Shown here: piece by piece, positions 14,769 through 23,022 of the stretch
Numbering within the stretch: position 1 is the stretch's first letter
Layout: each line of letters opens with the position of its first letter
DNA from: Acidobacteriota bacterium
GTDB lineage: Bacteria > Acidobacteriota > Blastocatellia > Pyrinomonadales > Pyrinomonadaceae
NCBI GenBank assembly: GCA_013813755.1
Contig: JACCRD010000131.1
Span: 1-35,485 of the forward strand
Direction of reading: 5' to 3'
Length of the DNA: 35,485 nt
Made by a program: the position numbers and the translations under genes
The notes under the pieces: generated by a model
Database searches by the model: none
The model's input: only the letters and a program-made list of their open reading frames with translations
What the model was told of the DNA's origin: nothing

Positions 14769-15311
14769 TCAGAAATTCTGCTGCCTGATAAATTTTTGCG
14801 CATCAGTTTCTGAAAAGAATATGAGAAGAATTATTTTGGGCGTTTGATTTTGAGTAACAAAATTTTTTATCGCTTCAGACGAGATTTGAGCGGCTTTGTG
14901 TTTTGGATAACCATACGCGCCAGTAGAAATCGAAGGAAAAGCAATTGATTGGATATTATTTTTAACAGCTAAATCAAGCGAATTTTTATAACAATCGGCA
15001 AGCAGTTCCGCGTCACGACTTTTATTTAATCCATAAACAGGACCGACCGTATGAATCACAAATCTTGCCTTTAAGTTTCCGCCGCCGGTAATGACGGCTT
15101 CGCCGGTCGGTAAGCCTGTGGGAAATTTTCTGCGGCGAATTTCCCGGCATTCGTCTAAAATGTTTGACCCGCCTGCGCGATGAATCGCTCCATCAACTCC
15201 GCCTCCGCCAAGCAGCGTCAAGTTTGCCGCGTTGACGATGGCATCAACATTTTCTTTTGTAATGTCGCCAACTTTAACGATAACGCGTTCGCTTAAAAAG
15301 CTTTTATTCAT
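14769..15311 (-). CDS. Macro-domain protein, probable O-acetyl-ADP-ribose deacetylase
   Basis: Macro domains bind ADP-ribose; the YmdB/MacroD type hydrolyses O-acetyl-ADP-ribose and removes mono-ADP-ribose from proteins. The 180-residue protein is a single domain. It has KVGDITKENVDAIVNAAN (about 12-29), the substrate loop LLGGGGVDGAIHRAGG, VITGGGNLKARFVIHTVGP and the second loop FPSISTGAYGYPKHKAAQ. These are all the MacroD-type hallmarks. It is first in the minus-strand run that continues with glgP after 114 nt without a gene. Confidence 0.93.
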   Translation of the reverse strand: MNKSFLSERVIVKVGDITKENVDAIVNAANLTLLGGGGVDGAIHRAGGSNILDECREIRRRKFPTGLPTGEAVITGGGNLKARFVIHTVGPVYGLNKSRDAELLADCYKNSLDLAVKNNIQSIAFPSISTGAYGYPKHKAAQISSEAIKNFVTQNQTPKIILLIFFSETDAQKFIRQQNF

Positions 15312-15624
15312 TATTTTGAAATTACGGAATTTTTGGTTTCGGGTTGTTAAACATTTAATAATTTTTATCGGATCGTATGAATTATTTTAATCTTCCGCAA
15401 ACTGCCCGATTTGAATCGTCTCCGCTTTTCGTAAATTTCTTGACATAGAATGTAAACGCTTCATAATATTACATACAAGCACCTGAGTAGTTTAGTAATC
15501 CAACAATTTTTTTCCAACACAGAGTTTTACAAGCGTTTTTATTTTTCACAACAAATTCAAATTCTTTTGATATTTGCTTTTCCACAGATTCATTGTCTGT
15601 GCCTGATTAAAGAGGTTTTACCAT
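15312..15624. other. Intergenic region between macro-domain gene and M28 peptidase gene
   Basis: About 313 AT-rich bases between divergent genes. A promoter for the peptidase lies at 15440-15467, followed by an untranslated leader of about 150 nt rich in T and A runs. No ORF, repeat or recognised RNA element was seen. Confidence 0.6.
15440..15467 (+). promoter_or_regulatory. Sigma-70-type promoter for the M28 peptidase gene
   Basis: Consensus -35 TTGACA at 15440-15445 and -10 CATAAT at 15462-15467, spaced by 16 nt. It points toward the peptidase gene and implies a leader of roughly 150 nt. The coding start has its own AGAGG Shine-Dalgarno. Confidence 0.6.
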
Positions 15625-17193
15625 ATGACTCGTTTATCTGTTTTTCGAAAGCTTAATTTTCATTTTTTTGTATTGGGGATTTTATCGATTGCCGCAGTTT
15701 TAATAATTCTCGGCTCGATAAAATCATCGGCGGAATCAAATAAAGATCCACAAAATCCAAACAGCAAAGCTCGTTGGATTACTGTCGATGAAAGTGAGTT
15801 GAGTCATATTCAAAACGTCTCTGAAAATACAAGTTCGCGTGTCGATTTGAAAATTTTTGAAAAACGCGGAGGAATATCGATTATTGAAGCTGACGAGGAG
15901 CAAACCCTCGATTTATCGAGGAATATGCACACGGAGTTTAATAAATGCGCCGGTTTTATGGCTCACGAAACACTTGAAGCGGCGCGTCTATCAATCGAAA
16001 ACAGCTCGTTGGCGGATTCGACTCAACAAATTGTTGAATATTCAATTAACAATCAGGCAGCTGTCAATCCGATGATTGCCGAAACTCGGGAAGCAAACAT
16101 TCGAGAAACTATCACGCGTCTTTCAACTGATTTTCCGACTCGTCGTTATAATCAGCCGTCTGGTGTCGCTTCGGCGAATTGGATCAAAAACAGATGGACT
16201 GCGCTCGCTGCCGGACGAAACGATATAACAGTCGAGTTTTTTAATCACACATATTCGTCGCTGCCGGCATACTCACAGCCTTCGGTTATTTTAACCGTGC
16301 GAGGAACAAATTTTCCGGATGAGGTCGTTGTACTTGGCGGTCATCAGGACTCAATTAACTTGGTGGCGGGCGCCGGTCATACGGGAAGCGCGCCGGGAGC
16401 CGATGATGACGCTTCGGGAATTGCCAGCCTGACCGAAACAATTCGCGTAATGGTAGCGAAAAACTTTCGTCCGCAACGAACCGTTAAATTTATGGCTTAC
16501 GCGGCGGAGGAAATCGGACTTGTCGGTTCACAGGCGATTGCTGCAGATTTTAGATCGCGCGGAGTTAATGTAATAGGCGTTTTGCAGCTTGATATGACAA
16601 ATTATCAAAGTCCGGGGGCAGTAGCTGATATCGCGATAACAACTGACTCAACAAATGCTTCGCAAAATAATTTTCTGCGCAATTTAATCGCGTTCTATCA
16701 ACCGACTTTGGTGGTTGCGGATGATACTTGCGGATATAGCTGTTCTGATCATGCCGCGTGGTATAATCAAGGTTTTGTCGTATCTTTTCCGTTTGAAGGT
16801 ATTAATTCAAATCCAACGATTCACACCCCAAGCGACACGCTTGCGCAAAGCAATGGAAATGCCAGTCACGCGCTTAAGTTTACCAATATCGCGGTTGCGT
16901 ATCTTGGCGAATTGGCAAAGGGAACATCAAATATTACGACGGCAGCATCAGTTAAACTTTCCGGCAGAGTTTTGGAAGGGCGCAGAGGCATTTCCAGAGC
17001 ACGAGTTTCTTTGAGCGATGCAAATGGCGCGATTCGCACGACTTTAACCAATTCGTCCGGTTATTACCAATTTACAGATGTCGCGGTCGGTGAAATTTAT
17101 ACCCTTGACGCGCAAAGCAAGCGTTATAAATTTACTCCACAGTTAGTAAATGTGACTGAAGAATTAATCGATCTAAACTTTTATCTCCACTAA
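15625..17193 (+). CDS. Secreted M28 family zinc aminopeptidase with C-terminal CarboxypepD_reg-like domain
   Basis: A 522-residue exported protease. Residues 1-35 form a signal peptide or anchor (basic start, then FFVLGILSIAAVLIILGS). A propeptide-like region follows to about 150. The M28 domain carries the two-zinc ligands: His240 in VVLGGHQDS, the Asp cluster in PGADDDASGIAS (260-262), the Glu pair in AAEEIGLVGS (295-296), Asp323 in QLDMT and His400 in IHTPSDTL. Cys369 and Cys373 (CGYSC) match the disulfide of Vibrio leucyl aminopeptidase. Residues from about 436 on (VKLSGRVLEGRRGISRARVS) look like a carboxypeptidase-regulatory-like beta sandwich, often a surface or substrate-binding module. 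It likely degrades peptides outside the cytoplasm. Confidence 0.92.
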   Translation: MTRLSVFRKLNFHFFVLGILSIAAVLIILGSIKSSAESNKDPQNPNSKARWITVDESELSHIQNVSENTSSRVDLKIFEKRGGISIIEADEEQTLDLSRNMHTEFNKCAGFMAHETLEAARLSIENSSLADSTQQIVEYSINNQAAVNPMIAETREANIRETITRLSTDFPTRRYNQPSGVASANWIKNRWTALAAGRNDITVEFFNHTYSSLPAYSQPSVILTVRGTNFPDEVVVLGGHQDSINLVAGAGHTGSAPGADDDASGIASLTETIRVMVAKNFRPQRTVKFMAYAAEEIGLVGSQAIAADFRSRGVNVIGVLQLDMTNYQSPGAVADIAITTDSTNASQNNFLRNLIAFYQPTLVVADDTCGYSCSDHAAWYNQGFVVSFPFEGINSNPTIHTPSDTLAQSNGNASHALKFTNIAVAYLGELAKGTSNITTAASVKLSGRVLEGRRGISRARVSLSDANGAIRTTLTNSSGYYQFTDVAVGEIYTLDAQSKRYKFTPQLVNVTEELIDLNFYLH

Positions 17194-17252
17194 AGATTTT
17201 TATTTGAAATTAGTAAATAAATCTGTAAGTTCCTTTAATTGGGTGAAGAAAT

Positions 17253-17582
17253 TTAGCTGAGAGGTTTGACACTGATTTCATCAAACATCGCTTGGCGGCG
17301 CAGGGTCTCGGCGAGCTTTTCAGCTTTGTCTTTGTTGAGAATTTGCGGAGACGCGCGACAGGATATTTCAAATATCCCGTCATCAATCATCTCCAATTCC
17401 AAATCGCTGAGCGGGATTCCGCTGGTCGCCTGAATATTGTCGAAATTGTGAATGCGGAACTTTCCTTTCTCTTCGACAAATTCTTCGATAAAAGGATCGC
17501 ACAAAGCGTGTTTGGCTTCTTCGACCGTAAAATAATTTCCTTCCACAACCAGACAAAATTCGGTATATTTTGTATTATTCAT
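17253..17582 (-). CDS. Hypothetical protein, 109 aa
   Basis: An acidic soluble protein with no signal peptide or membrane segment. It reads as alternating strands and helices: YTEFCLVVEGNYFTVEEAKH, then FIEEFVEEKGKFRIHNFDNI, then ISCRASPQILNKDKAEKLAE. I do not recognise the family. It stands alone on the minus strand between two plus-strand genes, so it has its own promoter. The frame is open over its full length and codon choice resembles the neighbours, which supports it being a real gene; the opposite-strand ORF in the same place is a shadow. Confidence 0.65.
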   Translation of the reverse strand: MNNTKYTEFCLVVEGNYFTVEEAKHALCDPFIEEFVEEKGKFRIHNFDNIQATSGIPLSDLELEMIDDGIFEISCRASPQILNKDKAEKLAETLRRQAMFDEISVKPLS

Positions 17583-17683
17583 AAAAAAATTAAGAAATAA
17601 TATTCAGTTTCTCATAATTTTACAATAAATTTTTGCCCGAGAAAACAAAAAAACATTTTTACCAATTTATTTTACAAACGTCT

Positions 17684-17712
17684 TTGCTTAAGGCAAATTT
17701 ATTGATTATTAT
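17684..17712 (+). promoter_or_regulatory. Candidate promoter for mtnA
   Basis: TTGCTT at 17684-17689 and TATTAT at 17707-17712 with a 17-nt spacer. It sits 35 nt upstream of the coding start, with AGGGAA at 17731 as Shine-Dalgarno. No SAM riboswitch-like structure is evident in the 164-nt gap. Confidence 0.5.
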
Positions 17713-17746
17713 TTCAACAAAACTTTCAGAAGGGAAATAAATTTGA

Positions 17747-18793
17747 ATGATTATACCTGTGAAATGGATTGATGGAGCCGTTGAGATGCTCGACCAGCGG
17801 TTGCTCCCAAACGAGGAAAAATGGCTGACGCTGCGCTCCGCCGATGAAGTTGCCGACGGAATCAGAGATATGGTCGTGCGCGGCGCTCCCGCTATCGGCG
17901 TGTCCGCCGCTTATGGAATCGCGCTGGGCGTTAAAAATTTTGTCGGAACAAGCCTTATTGATTTGGAAGAGGAATTTGAATACGTCTGCGAGACAATGGG
18001 CAAAACGCGCCCGACCGCTGTCAATCTTTTCTGGGCAATTGACAGAATGAAGCGAACGTTTCAAAAAGCCAAAAAAGATGATAAAACCATTTCCGAAATT
18101 AAACAAATTTTGATTGCAGACGCTAAGGCAATTCACGAAGAAGACATTGAATCGCAGCGTCTAATCGCTAAATTCGGCGGCGAGCTAATTGAAGATAATT
18201 CAACCGTTTTAACTCACTGCAACGCCGGCGCGCTCGCCACCGGCGGAGTTTGGGGAACGGCGCTCGGCGTAATTCGAGGAGCGGTCAATCAAGGGAAAAA
18301 TATTTCCGTAATTGCTGACGAAACTCGTCCATATCTGCAGGGTGCGCGGCTGACTGCCTGGGAACTTCTTCAGGATGATATTCCCGTTACGCTTATTACC
18401 GATAATATGTCGGGTCATATGATGCAGAAGGGAAAAGTGCAGGCGGTGGTAGTTGGTGCCGACAGAATAGCGGCGAACGGCGACACAGCAAACAAAATCG
18501 GCACTTATATGGTAGCGGTTCTGGCAAAGGCAAACAATATTCCGTTTTATGTTGCCGCGCCGCTTTCGACGATTGATCTGCAATGTTCGACGGGTGATGA
18601 AATTCCGATTGAGGAGCGCAATATTCGTGAAATTACGCACATTCAGGATATTCAGCTCGCTCCCGATGGCATTTCAGTTAGTAATTTCGCGTTTGATGTA
18701 ACGCCGAACAATTTAATTAACGCGATTATTACTGAAAAAGGCGTAGCCCGCGCTCCTTTTACAGAGAGCCTGCGGAATATGTTTGATGATTAA
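17747..18793 (+). CDS. mtnA: S-methyl-5-thioribose-1-phosphate isomerase
   Basis: Isomerises methylthioribose 1-phosphate to methylthioribulose 1-phosphate in the methionine salvage pathway. The 348-residue product is full length, with VVRGAPAIGVSAAYGIALG (44-62), the catalytic Cys158 in THCNAGALATGGVWGTALG, DETRPYLQGARLTAWEL and Asp239 in VVVGADRIAANGD. The TANKIGTY block follows. These distinguish it from the related eIF-2B subunits and ribose-1,5-bisphosphate isomerase. No other salvage gene is adjacent. Confidence 0.96.
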   Translation: MIIPVKWIDGAVEMLDQRLLPNEEKWLTLRSADEVADGIRDMVVRGAPAIGVSAAYGIALGVKNFVGTSLIDLEEEFEYVCETMGKTRPTAVNLFWAIDRMKRTFQKAKKDDKTISEIKQILIADAKAIHEEDIESQRLIAKFGGELIEDNSTVLTHCNAGALATGGVWGTALGVIRGAVNQGKNISVIADETRPYLQGARLTAWELLQDDIPVTLITDNMSGHMMQKGKVQAVVVGADRIAANGDTANKIGTYMVAVLAKANNIPFYVAAPLSTIDLQCSTGDEIPIEERNIREITHIQDIQLAPDGISVSNFAFDVTPNNLINAIITEKGVARAPFTESLRNMFDD

Positions 18794-18800
18794 ACGTACA

Positions 18801-18840
18801 AGAAAAAGAGAGTTGCCAAATTTTTGACAACCTCTTTTCT
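18801..18840. terminator. Imperfect bidirectional terminator between mtnA and the epimerase gene
   Basis: The arms AGAAAAAGAGAGTTGCCAAA and TTTGACAACCTCTTTTCT are largely complementary with small bulges, bounded by A-rich and T-rich arms. It lies between the convergent ends of mtnA (+) and the epimerase (-). Confidence 0.65.
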
Positions 18841-18857
18841 TTATTTAAAGGTAAAAA

Positions 18858-19814
18858 TTATTTGCTGAATCTACTTTGCTTCCACCAATTGATCGTATTT
18901 CGCAGACCTTCTTCCAAATCAACTTTTTTTTCGTAACCCAGATAATCAACCGCGCGTTGATTACTTGCCTGTGAATGTTTTACATCACCGGAACGTTCAG
19001 ATTTATATTCAACCTGCACGTCACTTTGGTTAGTAATTTTTTTTAAGGTCTCTAAAAGTTGGTTAAGTGTAATTCTTTCACCGTTGGCAACGTTCATAAC
19101 CTGACCGATTCCTTTTTTTGTCTGTGCGGCTTTGAGATTTGCATCGACAACATTATCAATATAGGTAAAATCTCTGGAGGTTTCTCCGTCTCCATAAATA
19201 ACCGGAGTTTTGTTCGACATCAACGCGTCAACAAAACGCGAGATAACACCCGAGTATTGCGAAGATGGATTTTGGCGAGGTCCAAAAACATTAAAATATC
19301 TCAGACAAAGTGTTTCTAATCCATAGACGTTATTAAAAACCTGACAGTAATATTCGCCCATTAATTTTGCCGCCGCGTATGGCGAGAGCGGTTCGGGCAG
19401 CATTGTTTCTTCTTTGGGCAAAACTTCCTGATTGCCGTAGGCTGAACTCGAAGCGGCGTAAACAATTCGTCTCACATTTGCCTCTCTAGCTCTGAGAAGT
19501 ATATTAAATGTCCCGTTAACGCAAGCCTCGTGCGTTTCTAAAGGATTTTCAACCGAGCGAGGGACACTGGGTAGAGCCGCTTGATGAAATATTACTTCTG
19601 ATCCCTGGACAGCTTGACGTAGTTTATCGCTATTATTTATATCTCCTTCAATAAATTCAAAATCACCCGTAATTTCTTCTAAATTTTCACGGAAGCCGGT
19701 AACAAAATTATCTAAAATTGTAACTTTCGCGCCTTTTTTTATTAATTCGTCAGCCAGATTGGAACCAATAAAACCCGCGCCGCCGGTCACTAGAACTTTT
19801 GATGTATAAGACAT
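18858..19814 (-). CDS. NAD-dependent epimerase/dehydratase (UDP-sugar 4-epimerase-like)
   Basis: An extended short-chain dehydrogenase acting on nucleotide sugars. The NAD-binding motif VLVTGGAGFIGSNLADEL is at residues 8-25, and the active site is Ser123/124 in YAASSSAYG with Tyr146 and Lys150 in PYAAAK. The sequence LRYFNVFGPRQNPSSQYSGV resembles WbpP/GalE-type 4-epimerases for UDP-GlcNAc or UDP-GlcA/Glc; the exact substrate is unclear. Start taken as MSYTSKVLVTGG (318 aa); an ATG 11 codons upstream adds a non-family segment. It follows ugd by 98 nt on the same strand, so it probably works on UDP-glucose-derived sugars for envelope polysaccharide. Confidence 0.9.
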   Translation of the reverse strand: MSYTSKVLVTGGAGFIGSNLADELIKKGAKVTILDNFVTGFRENLEEITGDFEFIEGDINNSDKLRQAVQGSEVIFHQAALPSVPRSVENPLETHEACVNGTFNILLRAREANVRRIVYAASSSAYGNQEVLPKEETMLPEPLSPYAAAKLMGEYYCQVFNNVYGLETLCLRYFNVFGPRQNPSSQYSGVISRFVDALMSNKTPVIYGDGETSRDFTYIDNVVDANLKAAQTKKGIGQVMNVANGERITLNQLLETLKKITNQSDVQVEYKSERSGDVKHSQASNQRAVDYLGYEKKVDLEEGLRNTINWWKQSRFSK

Positions 19815-19912
19815 ATTTATTAATTGGGAGTGCGCGATTGACTTCAATCAATCGCACGCTTTGCATTTAATGATAAATAGTTAATTTCGATTAACTGTGA
19901 TTGCTGAACAAA

Positions 19913-21211
19913 CTATCTGCCAACACCGACGTATTCAAAACCGAGCGCACGTATATCCTTCGGTTCATAAATGTTACGAAGATCAGCTATTTTCGGAGAC
20001 TTCAAAAGTTTTTTTACTTTTTTCATATCAAGCGCCCGAAATTGGTTCCACTCAGTCATAAATACAAGAATATCCGCTCCTTCAATTGCTTCATACTCAT
20101 CAGCTGCGTATTCAATATCAGGCAAATAATGTTTCGCCTCTTCCATCGCGACCGGATCAAATGCTTTAACTTTCCCCCCTCGTTCCTGAATCCCTCGAAT
20201 AATTTCAATAGCGGGAGATTCGCGCATATCATCAGTTTCCGGCTTAAACGACAGACCAAGAACGCAAATTAATTTTCCATTGAAGTTACCTGCTAAAGAT
20301 TCAATTTTGGGAATCATTGCCTCACGTTGAAAGGCATTAACTTCAATTACCGTATCGACGATACGAGTTTCAGTTCCAAATTGCTTGGCGACTCTCGAAA
20401 GAGCGCGAGTATCTTTAGGAAAACACGAACCGCCATAACCCGGTCCCGGATGAAGAAATTTATTGCCAATTCGTTTATCCATACCCATTCCACGGGCAAC
20501 ATCGTGAACGTCGCAACCAATTTTATCGCATAAGTTGGCAACTTCGTTGATAAACGATATTTTTGTCGCTAAAAATGCGTTGGCGGCATATTTAATAAGT
20601 TCCGCGGCTTCTAGGGAAGTAATAACTATCGGAGTTTCGATCAAATATAGAGGACGATATAAATCTTTCAATATGGCGAGCGCGTCTTCTTCATTACTTC
20701 CTATAACTACTCGATCAGGACGCATAAAATCCTCTATTGCAGCACCCTCACGGAGAAATTCAGGATTTGAAGCAACTCCGAAATTTGTTTTTGTAACTTG
20801 ATGTTCCTCAACAAAATCCCGCAGCCATTTGCCTGTGCCGACCGGAACGGTTGATTTTGTTACAAGAACTTTATAACCATTCATACATTGAGCAATATCT
20901 TTTGCCGCTTGCTGATAATAGCTCATATCAGGAGAGCCATCTTCCTTCGGCGGAGTGCCGACAGCTAAAAAAACGACAAGTGCGTGTTCAACAGCAGTTA
21001 TTATTTCGGTAGTAAAATGTAGTCTTCCAGCTTTAACATTTTTTTCTACAATTTGATCTAAACCTGGTTCATAAATAGGAATTTCTCCCTTATTAAGCCG
21101 TTCAATTTTATCCTTATTAACATCGACACAGGTTACTTCCACACCAAACTCGGCGAAACAAGCACCTGTCACCAATCCAACGTATCCTGTTCCAATAACT
21201 GCAATATGCAT
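19913..21211 (-). CDS. ugd: UDP-glucose 6-dehydrogenase
   Basis: Oxidises UDP-glucose to UDP-glucuronate with two NAD+, giving the precursor for acidic exopolysaccharides. The 432-residue protein shows the Rossmann motif MHIAVIGTGYVGLVTGACFA, the loop AVGTPPKEDGSPDMSY, EFLREGAAIEDFMRPDR and the catalytic Cys263 in PGYGGSCFPKDTRAL. The C-terminal UDP-binding part has GLSFKPETDDMRESPA. It precedes the epimerase on the same strand. Together they suggest a glucuronate- or galacturonate-type sugar supply. Confidence 0.96.
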   Translation of the reverse strand: MHIAVIGTGYVGLVTGACFAEFGVEVTCVDVNKDKIERLNKGEIPIYEPGLDQIVEKNVKAGRLHFTTEIITAVEHALVVFLAVGTPPKEDGSPDMSYYQQAAKDIAQCMNGYKVLVTKSTVPVGTGKWLRDFVEEHQVTKTNFGVASNPEFLREGAAIEDFMRPDRVVIGSNEEDALAILKDLYRPLYLIETPIVITSLEAAELIKYAANAFLATKISFINEVANLCDKIGCDVHDVARGMGMDKRIGNKFLHPGPGYGGSCFPKDTRALSRVAKQFGTETRIVDTVIEVNAFQREAMIPKIESLAGNFNGKLICVLGLSFKPETDDMRESPAIEIIRGIQERGGKVKAFDPVAMEEAKHYLPDIEYAADEYEAIEGADILVFMTEWNQFRALDMKKVKKLLKSPKIADLRNIYEPKDIRALGFEYVGVGR

Positions 21212-21269
21212 ATATAAATTACTAAATAAATGTGATTACTAAAATTTTTACAAGTTCAGACAAATTTTT

Positions 21270-21298
21270 ACGGGTCACGTTTATGCAACATGACCCGT
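21270..21298. other. Perfect 8-bp hairpin downstream of the first FecR-like gene
   Basis: ACGGGTCA (21270-21277) and TGACCCGT (21291-21298) with a 13-nt loop lie between the FecR-like gene and ugd, both on the minus strand. In the minus direction it is followed by AAAAATTT rather than a clean T-tract, so it could be a weak terminator or mRNA-stabilising stem. Confidence 0.5.
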
Positions 21299-21338
21299 AC
21301 ATTTTAATTAAGCTAAGTTAATAGATATTAAAATTAAA

Positions 21339-22082
21339 CTATCGACCTGGACTAACAAGAATAACTGGTCCGCCTAAATCTACAGTAGTTCTATTTCTTC
21401 TGTTGAGAAGAATGGCCGCTCCGACTACTCCCCCGATACCAACCAGAATCGCTCCGACTAATCCTGAACCGATACCAGCAATTGGGATTGGCGCCCCTAA
21501 ACCTGGACGTAGACACGGTTTACAGCCGGTTTGCGAGGGATTACCAAGCGTTGCGTCAGTTCCGGCGGCAACTTGTTTATCAGTTGCGCCATTTTTTAAG
21601 ATAGCCAAACCGACAGTTGTCTCAACATAAGTTTGAGTACATCTTTCTTCATCAGCACAGCCGACATCGATTGAAAATGTGTTGGTTTGTCCTGAATCAG
21701 CTACTACAGTAGCATTTTTCGTGGTAAAACTGGTCGCTATACCAGCACTATTGGAGACCTCGACCTTGCCGGATGAAAGTATTCCAACAATACTGTTGTT
21801 AGTGAATTTCAGCGATACAGTAGCGTCTGAAAAAATTTCTACTCGACCATTTTTGCCTAAGTTGATGACAGCAGACGAATTTGCTCCGGTGGCAATTGTG
21901 CTACCAGAAATAATTGTTGAATTTGAAACAACGGATTGACCATCAACAGACACCTGTCCGCTAACAATAATTTCTCCCATTCTATCACCGGGAGCGGCAA
22001 TTATAGACATTGAAAAAGCGCTCCAGACAGCAACGGCGGTAAGAAATGTTAAAGACTTACGAATTAATTTTTTGCCGTACAT
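21339..22082 (-). CDS. Exported FecR-domain-like protein with C-terminal membrane segment
   Basis: A 247-residue protein with an N-terminal signal peptide (basic KKLIRKS, then a hydrophobic core ending near SIIAAPGD). The middle has the FecR-like beta pattern STIATGANSSAVINLGKNGR, then VEIFSDATVSLKF and VGILSSGKVEVSN. A Cys-containing insert follows (CADEERC, CKPC), then a Gly-rich membrane helix (GSGLVGAILVGIGGVVGAAI) and the tail LGGPVILVSPGR. AGAGGAG precedes the start. It is a paralog of the next gene upstream on the same strand. FecR domains usually sense or anchor at the envelope; here no sigma factor or TonB receptor is adjacent, so a structural or surface role is as likely. Confidence 0.75.
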   Translation of the reverse strand: MYGKKLIRKSLTFLTAVAVWSAFSMSIIAAPGDRMGEIIVSGQVSVDGQSVVSNSTIISGSTIATGANSSAVINLGKNGRVEIFSDATVSLKFTNNSIVGILSSGKVEVSNSAGIATSFTTKNATVVADSGQTNTFSIDVGCADEERCTQTYVETTVGLAILKNGATDKQVAAGTDATLGNPSQTGCKPCLRPGLGAPIPIAGIGSGLVGAILVGIGGVVGAAILLNRRNRTTVDLGGPVILVSPGR

Positions 22083-22133
22083 TAATTTATTCTCCTCTTT
22101 TTAAGTATCTTTATATAATATAAACGATATCTC

Positions 22134-22161
22134 ACTATACATTATAAATAAAGTATATCAA
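22134..22161 (-). promoter_or_regulatory. Candidate promoter for the downstream FecR-like gene
   Basis: On the minus strand TTGATA (22156-22161) and TATAGT (22134-22139) are spaced by 16 nt in the gap between the two FecR-like genes. It suggests that the second gene has its own promoter. Confidence 0.5.
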
Positions 22162-22177
22162 GACAAAGTTTGCAATA

Positions 22178-22783
22178 TTAGCGCGTTGGGCTAATAACAT
22201 TTGTACTGCCGCCTAAAGCGATTCTATTATTGTCAGTTCTTGCAGCAATAATAATTCCAACCGCCGCCCCGCCGAGAACGAGTGCCCAAAGCAGTGCCCC
22301 TGATCCGCCGCCGTCGTCATCATCGTCGTCATCCTGAGTGGTTTGATTAGAAGCAGTTGCTGATTCGCCGGCAGCCAGTTGCGCGATTTTTCCGCCAACT
22401 GTTTTGATGGCGACATTTTCGCCGGCGCTTAAAACTGTTACCCGACCGCTAACTAAATCGCCGCTAATGGCTTTTTCATTAAACGTCAAAGTTAAAATTG
22501 TGTTCGGCGCAAGCTCAATCTTACCAGCTTTTCCTAAATTGATGATCGCGCTGGCATTCTCAGGTGTGGCAATCGTGCTTGATGAAAAAACCGAGCGACC
22601 GCTTTGTGCTGCTTCACTGTTAATAGTAACAAACGGTGCTTGTCCGTTGATATTTTTTCCGCTAACTAAAAGTTCTCCGGCAATTCTTTCTGAATTAGCC
22701 AAACTAACCATTGAATAGGTTGCAATTGTAGCAACTACCAAGCACATCGAAAGTGCTTTACGAATCCAAAGTTTAATATTCAT
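22178..22783 (-). CDS. Exported FecR-domain-like protein with poly-Asp linker and C-terminal membrane segment
   Basis: A 201-residue paralog of the neighbouring gene. The start at 22783 (MNIKLWIRKALSMCLVV) is set by a strong GAGGAG site; an upstream in-frame ATG at 22804 is rejected. Residues 1-30 form a signal peptide. The FecR-like core has SSSTIATPENASAIINLGKA, KIELAPNTILTLTF and GDLVSGRVTVLSAGENVAIK. A run of seven Asp then Gly (DDDDDDDGGGSG) links to a hydrophobic helix (ALLWALVLGGAAVGIIIAA), an Arg/Asn-rich turn and the tail LGGSTNVISPTR. The shared architecture points to tandem duplication and a cell-envelope location. Function unknown. Confidence 0.75.
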   Translation of the reverse strand: MNIKLWIRKALSMCLVVATIATYSMVSLANSERIAGELLVSGKNINGQAPFVTINSEAAQSGRSVFSSSTIATPENASAIINLGKAGKIELAPNTILTLTFNEKAISGDLVSGRVTVLSAGENVAIKTVGGKIAQLAAGESATASNQTTQDDDDDDDGGGSGALLWALVLGGAAVGIIIAARTDNNRIALGGSTNVISPTR

Positions 22784-22844
22784 ATTTCTCCTCATGTATC
22801 GCATTAAATCTAAATGATTTCAAATAAAAAACAAACCTGTAAAT

Positions 22845-22873
22845 CTTTTACACGAATAAATTCTACGTGTCAA
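22845..22873 (-). promoter_or_regulatory. Promoter for the upstream FecR-like gene
   Basis: Minus-strand consensus -35 TTGACA (22868-22873) and -10 TAAAAG (22845-22850) with a 17-nt spacer, giving a leader of about 55 nt before the GAGGAG site and the start at 22783. Confidence 0.55.
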
Positions 22874-22994
22874 TAAAAACAGTAAAGATATTTCAAATTT
22901 GTAGTGTAACGTTTTGTTGAATTTAGGAAGAAAGAAAATCCTAAATTTGAATATTAGTTATAACATATATTTTAACCAAATTAAAAATGAATAT

Positions 22995-23022
22995 TTGAAA
23001 AACATTATCAAGCTGTTAAAAT
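22995..23022 (+). promoter_or_regulatory. Candidate promoter for the rimP-nusA-infB operon
   Basis: TTGAAA at 22995-23000 and TAAAAT at 23017-23022 with a 16-nt spacer. Initiation here would give a leader of about 230 nt ending in the two hairpins before rimP. The rest of the 450-nt gap between the divergent genes (22784-23257) holds no gene. Confidence 0.45.

Noticed and set aside
17583..17746. SAM riboswitch before mtnA
   Set aside because: The gap is AT-rich and shows no SAM-I-like multi-stem architecture; only a promoter candidate is seen.
19829..19858. Imperfect inverted repeat upstream of the epimerase gene as terminator for ugd
   Set aside because: No T-tract in the minus direction and a 2-nt bulge; not strong enough to call.
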